From a virus, in IMG/VR virus record IMGVR_UViG_3300045999_001041, positions 1-20,484 of that record: a DNA stretch of 20,484 nucleotides; one strand, written 5' to 3'. Position numbers and translations under genes: made by a program. Of this stretch, positions 1-7,665 are shown one piece after another. The stretch's first letter is position 1. The number at the start of each line of letters is the position of its first letter. Below the pieces are notes generated by a model. The model was not told the origin of the DNA. It saw only the letters and a list, made by a program, of their open reading frames with translations, and did no database searches.

Positions 1-2
1 AG

Positions 3-71
3 GGACCCTGTGCCGTGCCGAGAGACGCGACCGCGAAACTGCACAGATTTCTTGATGCGCATTCCTGCTAG
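3..71 (+). CDS. possible C-terminal fragment of an unrecognised gene
   Basis: The first bases read as an open frame of 22 codons ending in TAG, with residues such as KLHRFLDAH near the end. The frame is open to the window edge, so this could be the 3' end of a gene upstream of the terminases. A second frame is also open from the edge to about base 111, and no homology can be recognised in either, so the choice rests only on more ordinary codon use. Bases 72-114 hold no other visible feature besides the leader of the small terminase gene. Confidence 0.25.
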   Translation, partial: GPCAVPRDATAKLHRFLDAHSC

Positions 72-114
72 ACGTTCACAAACAGCACCACTAAATGCTG
101 TTAGAGTTTGACGC

Positions 115-597
115 ATGGCAACTGGAAGAAAGCCCAAACCAGTTGAGCAGAAGATGCGAACTGGAAATCCTGGTAAACGCAAACTGCCAACTCTTGCGTC
201 TGTTCAGACGTTGCCTGTTGCGCAAACGTCTGTCCCTGAACCACATCGTCCTTTGATGGGCGCAACAAATGGTGGTCGTGGCCCTGGTCTGCGTCTTTGG
301 CACATGATTTGGGAGAGTGGTTCTCCGTGGCTCAGTCAGGATGTTGATGCTGAGTTGGTCATGATCGTGTGCGAGCAGACGGATGAGCGTGCGATTCTGC
401 GTGATCGGATGTTTCGCAACGGCATCGATTGGCGTGAGCGAGCAGCGCTTCGGATGCTTGAGAAGCAGATTGCTCAGAACCTGGCACAACTCGGCTTCAC
501 ACCTGTGGATCGTGCGAGGTTCGGTACACTCTCAACACAAACAGATGCATTGCAGGAGTTCCGTGAGCGAGTCGCAGCGAAGCGTTCTCACGCCTAA
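115..597 (+). CDS. terS: terminase small subunit, P27-like
   Basis: The 160-residue product should bind phage DNA at the packaging start and recruit the large subunit. The N-terminus carries the basic stretch GRKPKP...MRTGNPGKRKLP (residues 4-25), which is the usual opening of P27-family small terminases. The C-terminal half is helical and charged (RERAALRMLEKQIAQNLAQLG), followed by a TDALQEFRERVAAKR helix that would contact the large subunit. Its length is normal for the family. The large terminase gene starts inside its last codons, which supports the pairing. The start ATG lacks a strong Shine-Dalgarno sequence. The assignment combines the N-terminal pattern with position directly before terL; the overall fold is inferred. 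Confidence 0.85.
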   Translation: MATGRKPKPVEQKMRTGNPGKRKLPTLASVQTLPVAQTSVPEPHRPLMGATNGGRGPGLRLWHMIWESGSPWLSQDVDAELVMIVCEQTDERAILRDRMFRNGIDWRERAALRMLEKQIAQNLAQLGFTPVDRARFGTLSTQTDALQEFRERVAAKRSHA

Positions 598-2050
598 GAA
601 GTCCTGGTCACCGACCTACTACACGAAACGCAAATACAAAAAGACAGACGGTGATCTTGTCGCTTCGTTTGGCGAAGAACTGCTAGTCACAACAAAGGGA
701 GTCCGTGCAGGTGAGCCTTTGGTGTTCACCGAATGGCAGAGATGGTTACTCAATGCGCTGTTAGAGCGTCGTGCTGACAACAAACTGCGCTTCCGTCGTG
801 CGCTGATCGGACTGCCACGCAAGCAAGGGAAGTCCCTGCTCGGCTCTACGTTGGCGCTCTACGGTCTATTTGCCGGTGAACCTGGCGCTGAGGTCTATTC
901 CGCAGCAGGTGACAGACAGCAGGCTCGCATCGTGTTCAACGAAGCGAAGCAACAGATCCTTGAGAGTCCGCTCCTGTCAAAGGAGTGCAACGTCTACCGT
1001 GATGCGATTGAGGTTCGTAGGTTCGGTGGCGTTTATCGTGTGCTGTCCAGCGATGGCAAACTTCAGCAGGGCTTGAACCCATCTATGGTCGTGTTCGATG
1101 AGTTGCACGTTCAGCACAACGACGAACTATGGGACGCTTTGACGCTTGGCTCGGGCGCTCGTATCGACCCGATCACCGTAGCGATCACGACAGCAGGGTA
1201 CGACCTTCAAAGCCTCGCCGGACGTTTGTACCAGTACGGAAAGAGCATCGTCGCCGGAGAAACCGAGGATGATGCGTTCGGCTTCTTTTGGTGGGAAGCA
1301 AAGGCCGACTGCAACATCTATGATCGAAACGAATGGATGCGGTCTAATCCGAACTTGGCCCTCGGCCTCGTTGATGAAGAGGACATGGAAGTGGCCTCTA
1401 AGCAGACGAGCGAGATGGCGTTCCGTCGATACCGGCTCAATCAATGGGTGCGGAGCCAAGAGAGTTGGTTGCCTCTGGGCGCATGGGAGCAATGCACAGG
1501 GACAGTAGAGATCAACAAGGAAGATGATTGCTACGTCGGGATTGACATGGCACTCAAACACGACAGCATTGCCATCGTCCTCGCACAACCACAGGCTGAC
1601 GGCAAGTGCTACGTCGAAGCAAAGATTTGGCATCCCGACATGGAGGCAATAGACATTGCTGATGTAGAAGCACACCTGCGCCACCTGCACCTGAACTACC
1701 AAGTCAAAGAGTTCGCCTTTGACCCTGCGTTCTTCCAGCGAAGTGCAGAGGCACTCATGGATGACGGACTGCCAATGCTGGAGTTCCCGCAGTCATCACA
1801 GCGCATGATTCCTGCGTGTGGCAATGCATACGACATGATCGTGACAAACAGAGTTGTGCATAACGGATCACCGACATTCGGTGATCAGGTGCTATCTGCA
1901 GCGCAACGCATGACAGACAACGGATGGCGACTCAGCAAAGGCAAGAGCAAACGCAAGATCGACGCCGCGATCGCCCTGTGCATGGCGCTAGACAGGGCCA
2001 CACGCAGACAGAGTAGCACGCCATCGCCTACGATTGAATCGGTATGGTGA
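563..2050 (+). CDS. terL: terminase large subunit (ATPase and nuclease)
   Basis: This 495-residue motor pumps DNA into the prohead and cuts concatemers. Walker A is seen as GLPRKQGKS (residues 83-91) and Walker B as MVVFDE (175-180), followed by a coupling-like ITTAGYD (208-214). The C-terminal RNase H-like nuclease shows its acidic residues in YVGIDMA (324-330), FAFDPAF (384-390) and IDAAIALCMALD (466-477). I place the start at GTG 563 because AGGAG lies at 554-558, four bases upstream; the frame is open further upstream but those codons overlap the small subunit without support. ATG 545 is the main alternative and has no ribosome-binding site. The start overlaps terS by 35 bases, suggesting translational coupling. 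Length is typical for the terminase_1 type (P27/HK97-like systems). Confidence 0.95.
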   Translation: MSESQRSVLTPKKSWSPTYYTKRKYKKTDGDLVASFGEELLVTTKGVRAGEPLVFTEWQRWLLNALLERRADNKLRFRRALIGLPRKQGKSLLGSTLALYGLFAGEPGAEVYSAAGDRQQARIVFNEAKQQILESPLLSKECNVYRDAIEVRRFGGVYRVLSSDGKLQQGLNPSMVVFDELHVQHNDELWDALTLGSGARIDPITVAITTAGYDLQSLAGRLYQYGKSIVAGETEDDAFGFFWWEAKADCNIYDRNEWMRSNPNLALGLVDEEDMEVASKQTSEMAFRRYRLNQWVRSQESWLPLGAWEQCTGTVEINKEDDCYVGIDMALKHDSIAIVLAQPQADGKCYVEAKIWHPDMEAIDIADVEAHLRHLHLNYQVKEFAFDPAFFQRSAEALMDDGLPMLEFPQSSQRMIPACGNAYDMIVTNRVVHNGSPTFGDQVLSAAQRMTDNGWRLSKGKSKRKIDAAIALCMALDRATRRQSSTPSPTIESVW

Positions 2051-2054
2051 TCGC

Positions 2055-2192
2055 ATGAAACAGCGAATCATGTTCTTCACCGAACTACTTGGAGCGATTA
2101 CCTTCTGCGTTGGTGTTGGCATGATCAGCATCCCTGGCGCTTTGATCGCAACAGGAGTTCTAATAGTCGTCGCTTGTGAGGTCAATCAATGA
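2055..2192 (+). CDS. 45-aa membrane protein between terL and portal
   Basis: A short ORF begins four bases after the terL stop and ends in an ATGA overlap with the portal start. It encodes MKQRIMFFTELLGAITF and continues through two hydrophobic runs (about residues 11-24 and 28-41) separated by a Ser-Ile-Pro-Gly turn, so one hairpin or one long membrane segment is predicted. GGTGA lies a few bases before the ATG. The exact fit between two genes and the hydrophobic composition support a real gene. No function can be named; small membrane proteins at this spot occur in other actinophages, but whether they act in packaging at the membrane is unknown. Confidence 0.65.
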   Translation: MKQRIMFFTELLGAITFCVGVGMISIPGALIATGVLIVVACEVNQ

Positions 2193-3364
2193 GTTTGTTC
2201 AGGCCAGAGAAACGAGCGTTGCCCACAAGCATTGACCCCAATCAGATCACGGCTCGTCCCGTCTTCGGAAACTACTCCGGCGAGATCGTTTCAGAGTCCA
2301 CCATCTTCACGAGTAGTGCGTGCGCCTCGGCCATCACTTTGCTCGCAGACAGCGTCGCCACAATGACGTTACATCTCCAGGCAGACAAAGGTGGCCGATG
2401 GGCGAACCTGCCTACTCCGAGCGTCTTCAAGCGACCCAACGATGACCAGTTGATGTTCGAGTTCGTACAGCAGACGGTCGCCACGCTTGCCATCTATGGG
2501 GTTGCGTATTGGTGGGCGCCGATGCGTGGCATCTATCCGCTAGAACTGCGCAACATCCATCCGAATAAAGTCCAGGTCAAGGTGGATGACGATGGACAGA
2601 TGTTGTATCAGATCGGGCGTGAAACCTACGACTCAAGCACCATCCGTCGCATCAGTTGGATGCGACTACCTGCACAAGCGCAGGGCATCGCACCGATGGA
2701 CGCACTCCGCAACATCATCGGTACAGACATTGCCATCAACAGGTTCCTGTCCGCTTGGTACGGAGATGGTGGAACACCTGGAAGCGTCCTAGAAACAGAC
2801 GGACAACTCACCGCCGAGCAAGCACAGGTTCTGCGTGACACATGGGTAGACACGCACTACAAGCGTCGCCGTCCTGCCGTGCTGACAGGTGGCCTCAAGT
2901 GGAAGCCAATCACAGCAAGCGCATCAGACATGGACACGATGGCCCATCGTGAACAGATCGTGCGTGAGATTGCACGCTTCTATCGCATCCCGTTGCATCT
3001 CATCCTCGGGACAGGTGGAGACTCGCAGACGTATCAGAACGTCGAATCGGCCGGCATCATCTTCGTGCGACACACGCTGTTGCCCTGGATGCGCAGGCTA
3101 GAAGATGCCTTCAGCGACCTCGTTCCTGCCAATCAGCGCTTGCACTTCAACGCCGACGAGTTCATGCGTGCAGACCTGGCAACCCGAGTGCGTTCCGCAC
3201 AAATTCAGATCGCAAGCGGGATGCTCACACCGAACGAGGCACGCCACATTGAGAACAGAGAGCCGTACGAAGGTGGCGACAGGTTCGTGCTGAACCTTCC
3301 TGGCGCACCGATGGCAGGCTCAGGAGATATGCCATTCCTCGGTGAAGATGCGGAGAAAGAATGA
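2189..3364 (+). CDS. portal protein, HK97 family
   Basis: The 391-residue protein should form the dodecameric ring at one capsid vertex through which DNA passes. It shows family features: an N-terminal SSACASAITLLADSVATM helix (about residues 42-59), PLELRNIHPNKVQV (112-125), the stretch GDGGTPGSVLETDG (193-206), and the stem and clip segment with EQIVREIARFYRIPLHLIL (254-272) followed by a GGDSQTYQNVES motif. This last part is the classic HK97-type portal signature. GAGG lies seven bases before the ATG. It overlaps the upstream small membrane-protein gene and the downstream 87-aa gene by four bases each, so the three are probably translated in a coupled fashion. Confidence 0.95.
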   Translation: MSLFRPEKRALPTSIDPNQITARPVFGNYSGEIVSESTIFTSSACASAITLLADSVATMTLHLQADKGGRWANLPTPSVFKRPNDDQLMFEFVQQTVATLAIYGVAYWWAPMRGIYPLELRNIHPNKVQVKVDDDGQMLYQIGRETYDSSTIRRISWMRLPAQAQGIAPMDALRNIIGTDIAINRFLSAWYGDGGTPGSVLETDGQLTAEQAQVLRDTWVDTHYKRRRPAVLTGGLKWKPITASASDMDTMAHREQIVREIARFYRIPLHLILGTGGDSQTYQNVESAGIIFVRHTLLPWMRRLEDAFSDLVPANQRLHFNADEFMRADLATRVRSAQIQIASGMLTPNEARHIENREPYEGGDRFVLNLPGAPMAGSGDMPFLGEDAEKE

Positions 3365-3624
3365 AAGCCTACAAAGTCACAGTTACAGACACGGCAACTT
3401 TGCTCGTATCTGCCGACAACATCAATCGCCCTGTTTGGTTGCACAACAACACGAACGAAACGCTCTACATCGGTGGTTCTGATGTGTCTGTCGCACAGGG
3501 GTTGCCAATCGTGAAGCATTCAGCGCCATTGGCAGGTGGCCTCGGCCCTGGAGACACGCTTTACGGCATCGCAGAAGCAGGCAAGAGCATCGACGTCCGC
3601 ATCATTATCCCACCTGTTGATTGA
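3361..3624 (+). CDS. 87-aa beta-rich protein of the head operon
   Basis: The product is short, without a signal peptide or membrane segment, and alternates hydrophobic and polar residues (TATLLVSADN, VWLHNNTNETLYIGG, SIDVRIIIPP), predicting a small beta-sandwich. The gene starts in an ATGA overlap with the portal gene behind a GGAGAAAGA ribosome-binding site and ends one base before the protease start. Small beta proteins of this kind in head operons can be capsid decoration or neck accessory proteins, but I recognise no specific family. It is a real gene by spacing and coding pattern; its role is unassigned. Confidence 0.75.
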   Translation: MKAYKVTVTDTATLLVSADNINRPVWLHNNTNETLYIGGSDVSVAQGLPIVKHSAPLAGGLGPGDTLYGIAEAGKSIDVRIIIPPVD

Positions 3625-3625
3625 G

Positions 3626-4843
3626 ATGCCCTACGGAATCAGCGATAAACAGTCTGACTGCACAGGTTGGGCGACCGTCAAGATCAACGCTGACGGGAGC
3701 GCAGAAACTGTTGCGTGCCACGACACAAAGCAGGATGCCATCGATCAGGCAGTCGCCATCTCTATTGCAGAAGATAGTGAGATGGTTGGTGAAGTTCGGC
3801 AGGTGAGGCTCGCGCCTCCGCAGTTCATGCGAGAAGCTGCGAGAAAGGGCTTGCGACTGCATGAAGAGGGATACTCGGGCGATGGACTGCAACCGCAGAC
3901 CGTTGAAGATGCACGGAAGATGGCTTCAGGAAGCGTGTCAGAAGCCAAGTGGCGTAAGATCGGGCCTTGGATAGCACGACACATGATTGACTTAGATGCT
4001 GTCGAAGGCGACACAATCACCGCAGGCTATGTTGCGCATCTCCTGTGGGGTAGCGATGGAACGAAATCCGGCGCAAGGAGAACGATGGAATACGCAGAGA
4101 ACATCGTCGAACAACTCGATGAAGAACGACAGATGATCTACATCGAAGAACCATCAGACATGGTGGAAGGCGAAGGCGAGCCGGAGATGGAAGCGGAAGA
4201 CGAGCATGGAGACAGCCTCCATGTTGAGGTCGAAGCCCATGTTTGCATCCCTAAGTCGTGGGTTATCACGGAACGCAATAATCGGAGCGTTGCGTACACG
4301 ACGCTTGAGATGCGTGCAAAGCCCGAGGGAAGCACACTCGTTGGATACGCTGCGATCTTCGATTCACCGAGCGAGCCGTTGCCGTGGACGGAGTTCGTCC
4401 GGCGTGGCGCATTCCGCAAGACCATCAAGGATGGCGCTGATGTGCGTCTTCTGATCGACCACGAAGGTGTCCCGTTGGCACGAACACGCTCCGGCACCCT
4501 CACGCTGGAAGAGGACGACTACGGACTGCGCATTGAAGCGCAGTTGGATGAGGACAACCCTGACGCACGCAAGATCATGTCGGCCCTCCGTCGTGGCGAT
4601 ATCAGCCAAATGAGTTTCGCTTTCGAGACGGTCAAGGATTCTTGGAGTACTGACAAGCGAACACGGGAACTCCGTGAAGTCAAACTGTTTGATGTGAGCG
4701 TCGTGACTTACCCTGCCTATGAGGAGACGGTCGCAGAGTTGCGTTCACGCACTAGCACGCAGGCTGATACAGTCCTGCCGACGACAGCGAGAAACCTGCG
4801 TAAACGGCAGATCGAACTGTTGCAACTGCGAGCCGGTCACTAG
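3626..4843 (+). CDS. prohead protease (HK97/U35 type) with two N-terminal extra modules
   Basis: The 405-residue protein is about twice the length of a simple HK97 prohead protease. Residues 6-50 (CTGWATVKI ... CHDTKQDAIDQAVAI) form a short domain. Residues 62-165 form a helical domain with GLRLHEEGYSGDGL, TVEDARKMASG, WIARHMIDLDA and VAHLLWGSD. An acidic linker follows (about 170-205). The protease core spans residues 225-370, with GYAAIFDSPSE (240-250), the likely catalytic His279 in LIDHEG and Ser330 in SQMSFAF. It would cleave the delta domain of the capsid protein during maturation. I start at ATG 3626, just after the upstream stop, because the frame further upstream overlaps the 87-aa gene. 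The weak TTGAG site suggests coupling to the gene before it. Confidence 0.9.
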   Translation: MPYGISDKQSDCTGWATVKINADGSAETVACHDTKQDAIDQAVAISIAEDSEMVGEVRQVRLAPPQFMREAARKGLRLHEEGYSGDGLQPQTVEDARKMASGSVSEAKWRKIGPWIARHMIDLDAVEGDTITAGYVAHLLWGSDGTKSGARRTMEYAENIVEQLDEERQMIYIEEPSDMVEGEGEPEMEAEDEHGDSLHVEVEAHVCIPKSWVITERNNRSVAYTTLEMRAKPEGSTLVGYAAIFDSPSEPLPWTEFVRRGAFRKTIKDGADVRLLIDHEGVPLARTRSGTLTLEEDDYGLRIEAQLDEDNPDARKIMSALRRGDISQMSFAFETVKDSWSTDKRTRELREVKLFDVSVVTYPAYEETVAELRSRTSTQADTVLPTTARNLRKRQIELLQLRAGH

Positions 4844-4860
4844 CCGACACAGTCACTAGC
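4836..4860 (+). repeat. short direct repeat before the capsid gene
   Basis: The nonamer GTCACTAGC occurs at 4836-4844 and again at 4852-4860, across the end of the protease gene and the start of the 65-base gap before the capsid gene. No convincing -35/-10 pair is seen in this gap. The repeat could be a regulatory site or chance. Confidence 0.3.
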
Positions 4861-4908
4861 AAGATCACTCGGTCAAACAAGTCCACAACGAACAAAGGGA
4901 ATAAACCA

Positions 4909-6192
4909 ATGTCCATGTCCGAGAAACTCATCGAGAAGCGTTCCGCTCTGCTCGCTGAGGCGCAGGAAATCGTGTCGCTTGCAGAAGCCGAGGGCCGAGA
5001 TCTGACCGCCGAGGAAGACGAGAAGATCGCCACTTCGCTCCGTAGCGCATCCGAGTTGGATGACACCATCAAGGTGCATCAGGAACTCGAAGCCCGAAGC
5101 AAGGAAGCGCAGGAAGTGCGCAAGAACACGGCAGTCGTGTCGGTCAAGAGCGAGGCTCGCACCTACGAGAAGCACTCGTCGAACAACTTCCTTGCTGACG
5201 CATTCGCTGCTCAGTTCAACGGCGACTTTGAGGCTCGTGAGCGCCTCGCTCGCCACATGAACGAAGAGCGTGTGGAGCGTCGTGACGTCACGAGCGCCAA
5301 CTTTGCTGGACTCGTCGTCCCGCAGTACCTGACCGATCTCGCGGCTCCGCTTGCTCGTGCAGGTCGTCCGGTTGCAGACGCTGCTCGGAAGCATCCGCTC
5401 CCGGCTCAGGGTCTGACCATCAGCATCTCTAAGGTCACCACCGGAACCTCGACTGCTTCGCAGACCGAAGGTGCTTCGGTGTCGGAGACCAACATGGATG
5501 ACACCAAGTTGGACATTTCGATCGGGACCATCGCCGGTCAGCAGACGGTTTCCCGTCAGGCTCTTGAGCGTGGAACTGGCGTGGACATGATCGTGATGAA
5601 CGACCTCATCGCTTCGTACCACACGACGCTGGACTCGGCTGTTGTTGCCGAACTCCTGGCTTCGGCTGGACAGTCGGTGACCTACACCGATGCCTCGCCG
5701 TCGGTTGCCGAGTTGTATCCGAAGTTGATGGATGCGATTCAGAAGGTGCAGACCACTTTCTACGCAGGACCGAACGTGATCATCATGCATCCTCGCCGTT
5801 TGGCGTTCATCATGTCGGCGCTTGATACGACCAACCGTCCGTTGGTTGTTCCGGCTCCTCGCAACATGAATGGCGTTGCTTCCGGCAATGGAGCGGTTGT
5901 CTATGGCAACAGCGGATACGAGATCGCCGGTTTGCCGGTTATCACGGATGCCAATGTCTCCATCGCACAAGGCGCTGGAACCAACGAAGACACCATCTTC
6001 ATCGGCAACCTGCAGGAACTTCACCTGTGGGAGGATGCAGGTTCACCGATGTTCCTGCGTTTCGATCAGCCGAAGGCTGCGGAACTTGACGTGCTCGCTG
6101 TTGTCTACGGATACAGCGCTTACACGGCGAATCGCTACCCGAACGCTTGGGCGAAGATTGGTGGAACCGGACTGGTCACTCCGACCTTCTGA
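4909..6192 (+). CDS. major capsid protein, HK97 fold
   Basis: The 427-residue protein builds the icosahedral shell. Residues 1-80 are a charged, coiled-coil scaffolding (delta) region (EKLIEKRSALLAEAQEIVSL and onward) expected to be removed by the upstream protease. The mature part shows the HK97-type features: GLVVPQYLTDLAAPL (about 129-143), an E-loop region with TISISKVTTGTSTASQTEGA, then the P-domain and A-domain segments IMHPRRLAFIMSALD (295-309) and the C-terminal LRFDQPKAAELDVLAVVYGYSAY. A strong AAAGGGA lies eight bases before the ATG; a second ATG two codons later is a minor alternative. Codons here are more C/G-ended than in neighbouring genes, consistent with very high expression. 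A strong terminator follows. Confidence 0.96.
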   Translation: MSMSEKLIEKRSALLAEAQEIVSLAEAEGRDLTAEEDEKIATSLRSASELDDTIKVHQELEARSKEAQEVRKNTAVVSVKSEARTYEKHSSNNFLADAFAAQFNGDFEARERLARHMNEERVERRDVTSANFAGLVVPQYLTDLAAPLARAGRPVADAARKHPLPAQGLTISISKVTTGTSTASQTEGASVSETNMDDTKLDISIGTIAGQQTVSRQALERGTGVDMIVMNDLIASYHTTLDSAVVAELLASAGQSVTYTDASPSVAELYPKLMDAIQKVQTTFYAGPNVIIMHPRRLAFIMSALDTTNRPLVVPAPRNMNGVASGNGAVVYGNSGYEIAGLPVITDANVSIAQGAGTNEDTIFIGNLQELHLWEDAGSPMFLRFDQPKAAELDVLAVVYGYSAYTANRYPNAWAKIGGTGLVTPTF

Positions 6193-6202
6193 TCCGTCTA
6201 GG

Positions 6203-6249
6203 ATGGGGTCAGGTGCGATATCCCGTTTGGGCGCACCTGGCCCCATTTT
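6203..6249 (+). terminator. rho-independent terminator after the capsid gene
   Basis: Bases 6203-6217 (ATGGGGTCAGGTGCG) pair with 6232-6246 over 15 base pairs with a single G-U wobble, and a CCC/GGG mini-stem forms inside the loop. TTTT follows at 6246-6249. This is a classic intrinsic terminator, placed 10 bases after the capsid stop. It probably limits read-through so that capsid protein outnumbers downstream neck proteins. Confidence 0.85.
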
Positions 6250-6264
6250 CATTGGAGACACCAC

Positions 6265-6471
6265 ATGGAAGACAACGCAAAGTTGATCAGCGCATTGCAG
6301 GACGAGCGTCGTGGATACGTCGCACGCAATCTGCATGATCGTGTCAAGGCAGTAGATGAACAGTTGCGCTTGCTTGGCGTTGGAAGCAAGCGTGAGACTA
6401 CGACAGCGGAGCCGGCAGAAGAGCGTGCTGTCGTAGAAGCACCGAAGAAGCGCATCGCTAAGCGAGACTGA
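6265..6471 (+). CDS. 68-aa charged protein after the capsid gene
   Basis: The product opens with a helical, charged segment (ALQDERRGYVARNLHDRVKAVDEQLRLL written in two parts: residues 10-22 and 23-37) and ends with a Lys/Arg-rich tail (APKKRIAKRD). There is no membrane segment. GGAG precedes the ATG by seven to eight bases, and the stop lies two bases before the adaptor gene. Small helical proteins of this sort often sit directly downstream of the capsid gene in actinophages; their function is not established. No fold or partner can be named from sequence. Confidence 0.75.
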   Translation: MEDNAKLISALQDERRGYVARNLHDRVKAVDEQLRLLGVGSKRETTTAEPAEERAVVEAPKKRIAKRD

Positions 6472-6473
6472 CG

Positions 6474-7076
6474 ATGGCGATCACCAACGGTTACTGCACG
6501 TTGGCAGATGTGAAGTCAGCGCTTCGCTTGACTGACAACACAGACGACGCTCTTATTGAGAACGCTATTGAAGGCGCATCTCGCCGGATTGATGGTTACT
6601 GCGGTCGGTTCTTCTATCAGACCGCACAGACTGCCATCACGATGTATCCGTTTGATTCGTACAACCAGCCTGTTGAGAACGACATTTCTACGACAAGCGT
6701 TACTGTCAAGACTGATGACAATGGCGATGGCGTGTTTGAAACGACCTGGACGCAGGGAGTGGACTACCAACTGGAGCCACTCAATGCCACGTTGCAGGGA
6801 CGACCGTACCGAAGGATCGTCGCCATTGGTGGCAAGACCTTCCCGTTGCAGTACGTTCCCAACCGTCCGCTCGTCCAGGTGACAGCGCAATGGGGTTGGG
6901 CAAGCATCCCTGACGATGTGCGTGAAGCGTGCATCCTGCTTGCGATGCGTGGCTTTGCACGTCTAAATGCTGCTCTTGGGGTTGTAGGCTTTGCGGACAT
7001 GGCGATTCAGGTGCGTGCAGTCGATCCTGATGTGCGTGACCTGCTGAATCCGTACAAGATCATTGGGATTGCCTGA
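6474..7076 (+). CDS. head-tail adaptor (HK97 gp6-like connector)
   Basis: The 200-residue protein should form the ring that docks below the portal. The N-terminal part is typical: YCTLADVKSALRLTD followed by DDALIENAIEGASRRIDGYCGRFF split across residues 23-47, the helical pair that defines the gp6-like family. A beta-rich insertion (TSVTVKTDDNGDGVFETTW and following) is followed by VQVTAQWGWASIPDDVREA (about 134-152) and a C-terminal helix, again as in family members. Its position, second after the capsid gene, fits. It ends in a TGATG overlap with the next gene. Confidence 0.88.
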   Translation: MAITNGYCTLADVKSALRLTDNTDDALIENAIEGASRRIDGYCGRFFYQTAQTAITMYPFDSYNQPVENDISTTSVTVKTDDNGDGVFETTWTQGVDYQLEPLNATLQGRPYRRIVAIGGKTFPLQYVPNRPLVQVTAQWGWASIPDDVREACILLAMRGFARLNAALGVVGFADMAIQVRAVDPDVRDLLNPYKIIGIA

Positions 7077-7483
7077 TGCCTGCTTCCGTTTCACAGGTTG
7101 GCGATGCAATCAAGACCAAACTCGCAACTATCAGCGGTCTGCGTACCTATGCTTTCCAGCCGGAGCAGTTGAATCCACCGTTTGCGTATCCCGAACTGAC
7201 GCAGATCACCTATCACCGTTCGATGGGCTTGGGCGATGTTGAGATGCAATGGACAATCAACGTCGTTGTTGGCAGGTACACAGACAGGACAGCCAACGAA
7301 CTCCTTGACGAGTTCCTGAGTCCTACCGGAGCGAAGAGCGTCCGTGCAGTAATCGAATCAGATAGAACGCTCGGTGGAGTCGTACAGACGGTGATACTGT
7401 CCTCTGCAGCAGATGTGACGGCTCTGAACGAAGCAGATGCGAACTTCCTACAAGTCCAATATCAACTGACGGTACACGCCTAA
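7076..7483 (+). CDS. probable tail terminator / tail completion protein
   Basis: The 135-residue product has the alpha/beta arrangement of tail terminators: an N-terminal helix (VSQVGDAIKTKLATISGL), a Pro-rich strand (LNPPFAYPEL), a long central strand (EMQWTINVVVGRYTDRT), a helix (ANELLDEFLSP), and C-terminal strands ending FLQVQYQLTVHA. This layout and its position just before the tail tube gene suggest it caps the tail and joins it to the head. No head-tail stopper gene is recognisable between this and the adaptor, so a combined or alternative neck role is possible. Confidence 0.7.
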   Translation: MPASVSQVGDAIKTKLATISGLRTYAFQPEQLNPPFAYPELTQITYHRSMGLGDVEMQWTINVVVGRYTDRTANELLDEFLSPTGAKSVRAVIESDRTLGGVVQTVILSSAADVTALNEADANFLQVQYQLTVHA

Positions 7484-7492
7484 GGAGAACAC

Positions 7493-7663
7493 ATGGCGCA
7501 GTTCAAAGTCTTGAGCGAGCGATGCGCACTCGGCAAGGTCGGTGCAACCGTCACGATTGAGGAAGAGTCTGGTGTCAATGTCGAAGCGCTGATCTCAGCC
7601 GGACACATTGCTCCAGTCGCAGCGAAACCGATTGCCAAAGAAGCCGACAACAAGGAGAACTGA
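7493..7663 (+). CDS. 56-aa small protein before the major tail gene
   Basis: A short ORF with an excellent AAGGAG site (7482-7487) starting nine bases after the previous stop. The product opens MAQFKVLSERCALGKVGATV and contains NVEALISAGHIAPV (residues 29-42), a pattern of small SH3-like phage proteins with a conserved 'I-x-A-G-x-I-x-P-V' ending, followed by a charged tail. It lies two bases before the tail tube start. Proteins like this are common next to neck and tail genes, but the role is unknown. Confidence 0.75.
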   Translation: MAQFKVLSERCALGKVGATVTIEEESGVNVEALISAGHIAPVAAKPIAKEADNKEN

Positions 7664-7665
7664 CT

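Noticed and set aside
383-562. Upstream extension of the terL frame
   Set aside because: It overlaps the small terminase gene almost entirely and lacks family features; GTG 563 has a ribosome-binding site.
1127-1702. 191-codon minus-strand frame within terL
   Set aside because: It runs antisense to the conserved ATPase/nuclease region and has no recognisable motif.
3536-3625. Upstream extension of the protease frame
   Set aside because: It overlaps the 87-aa gene, and ATG 3626 is placed exactly after that gene's stop.
4873-6024. 383-codon open frame on the minus strand across the capsid gene
   Set aside because: It lies opposite the capsid gene, whose strong codon bias removes stops from the antisense frame. 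The translation is Arg/Ser/His-rich without motifs, and no ribosome-binding site is seen.
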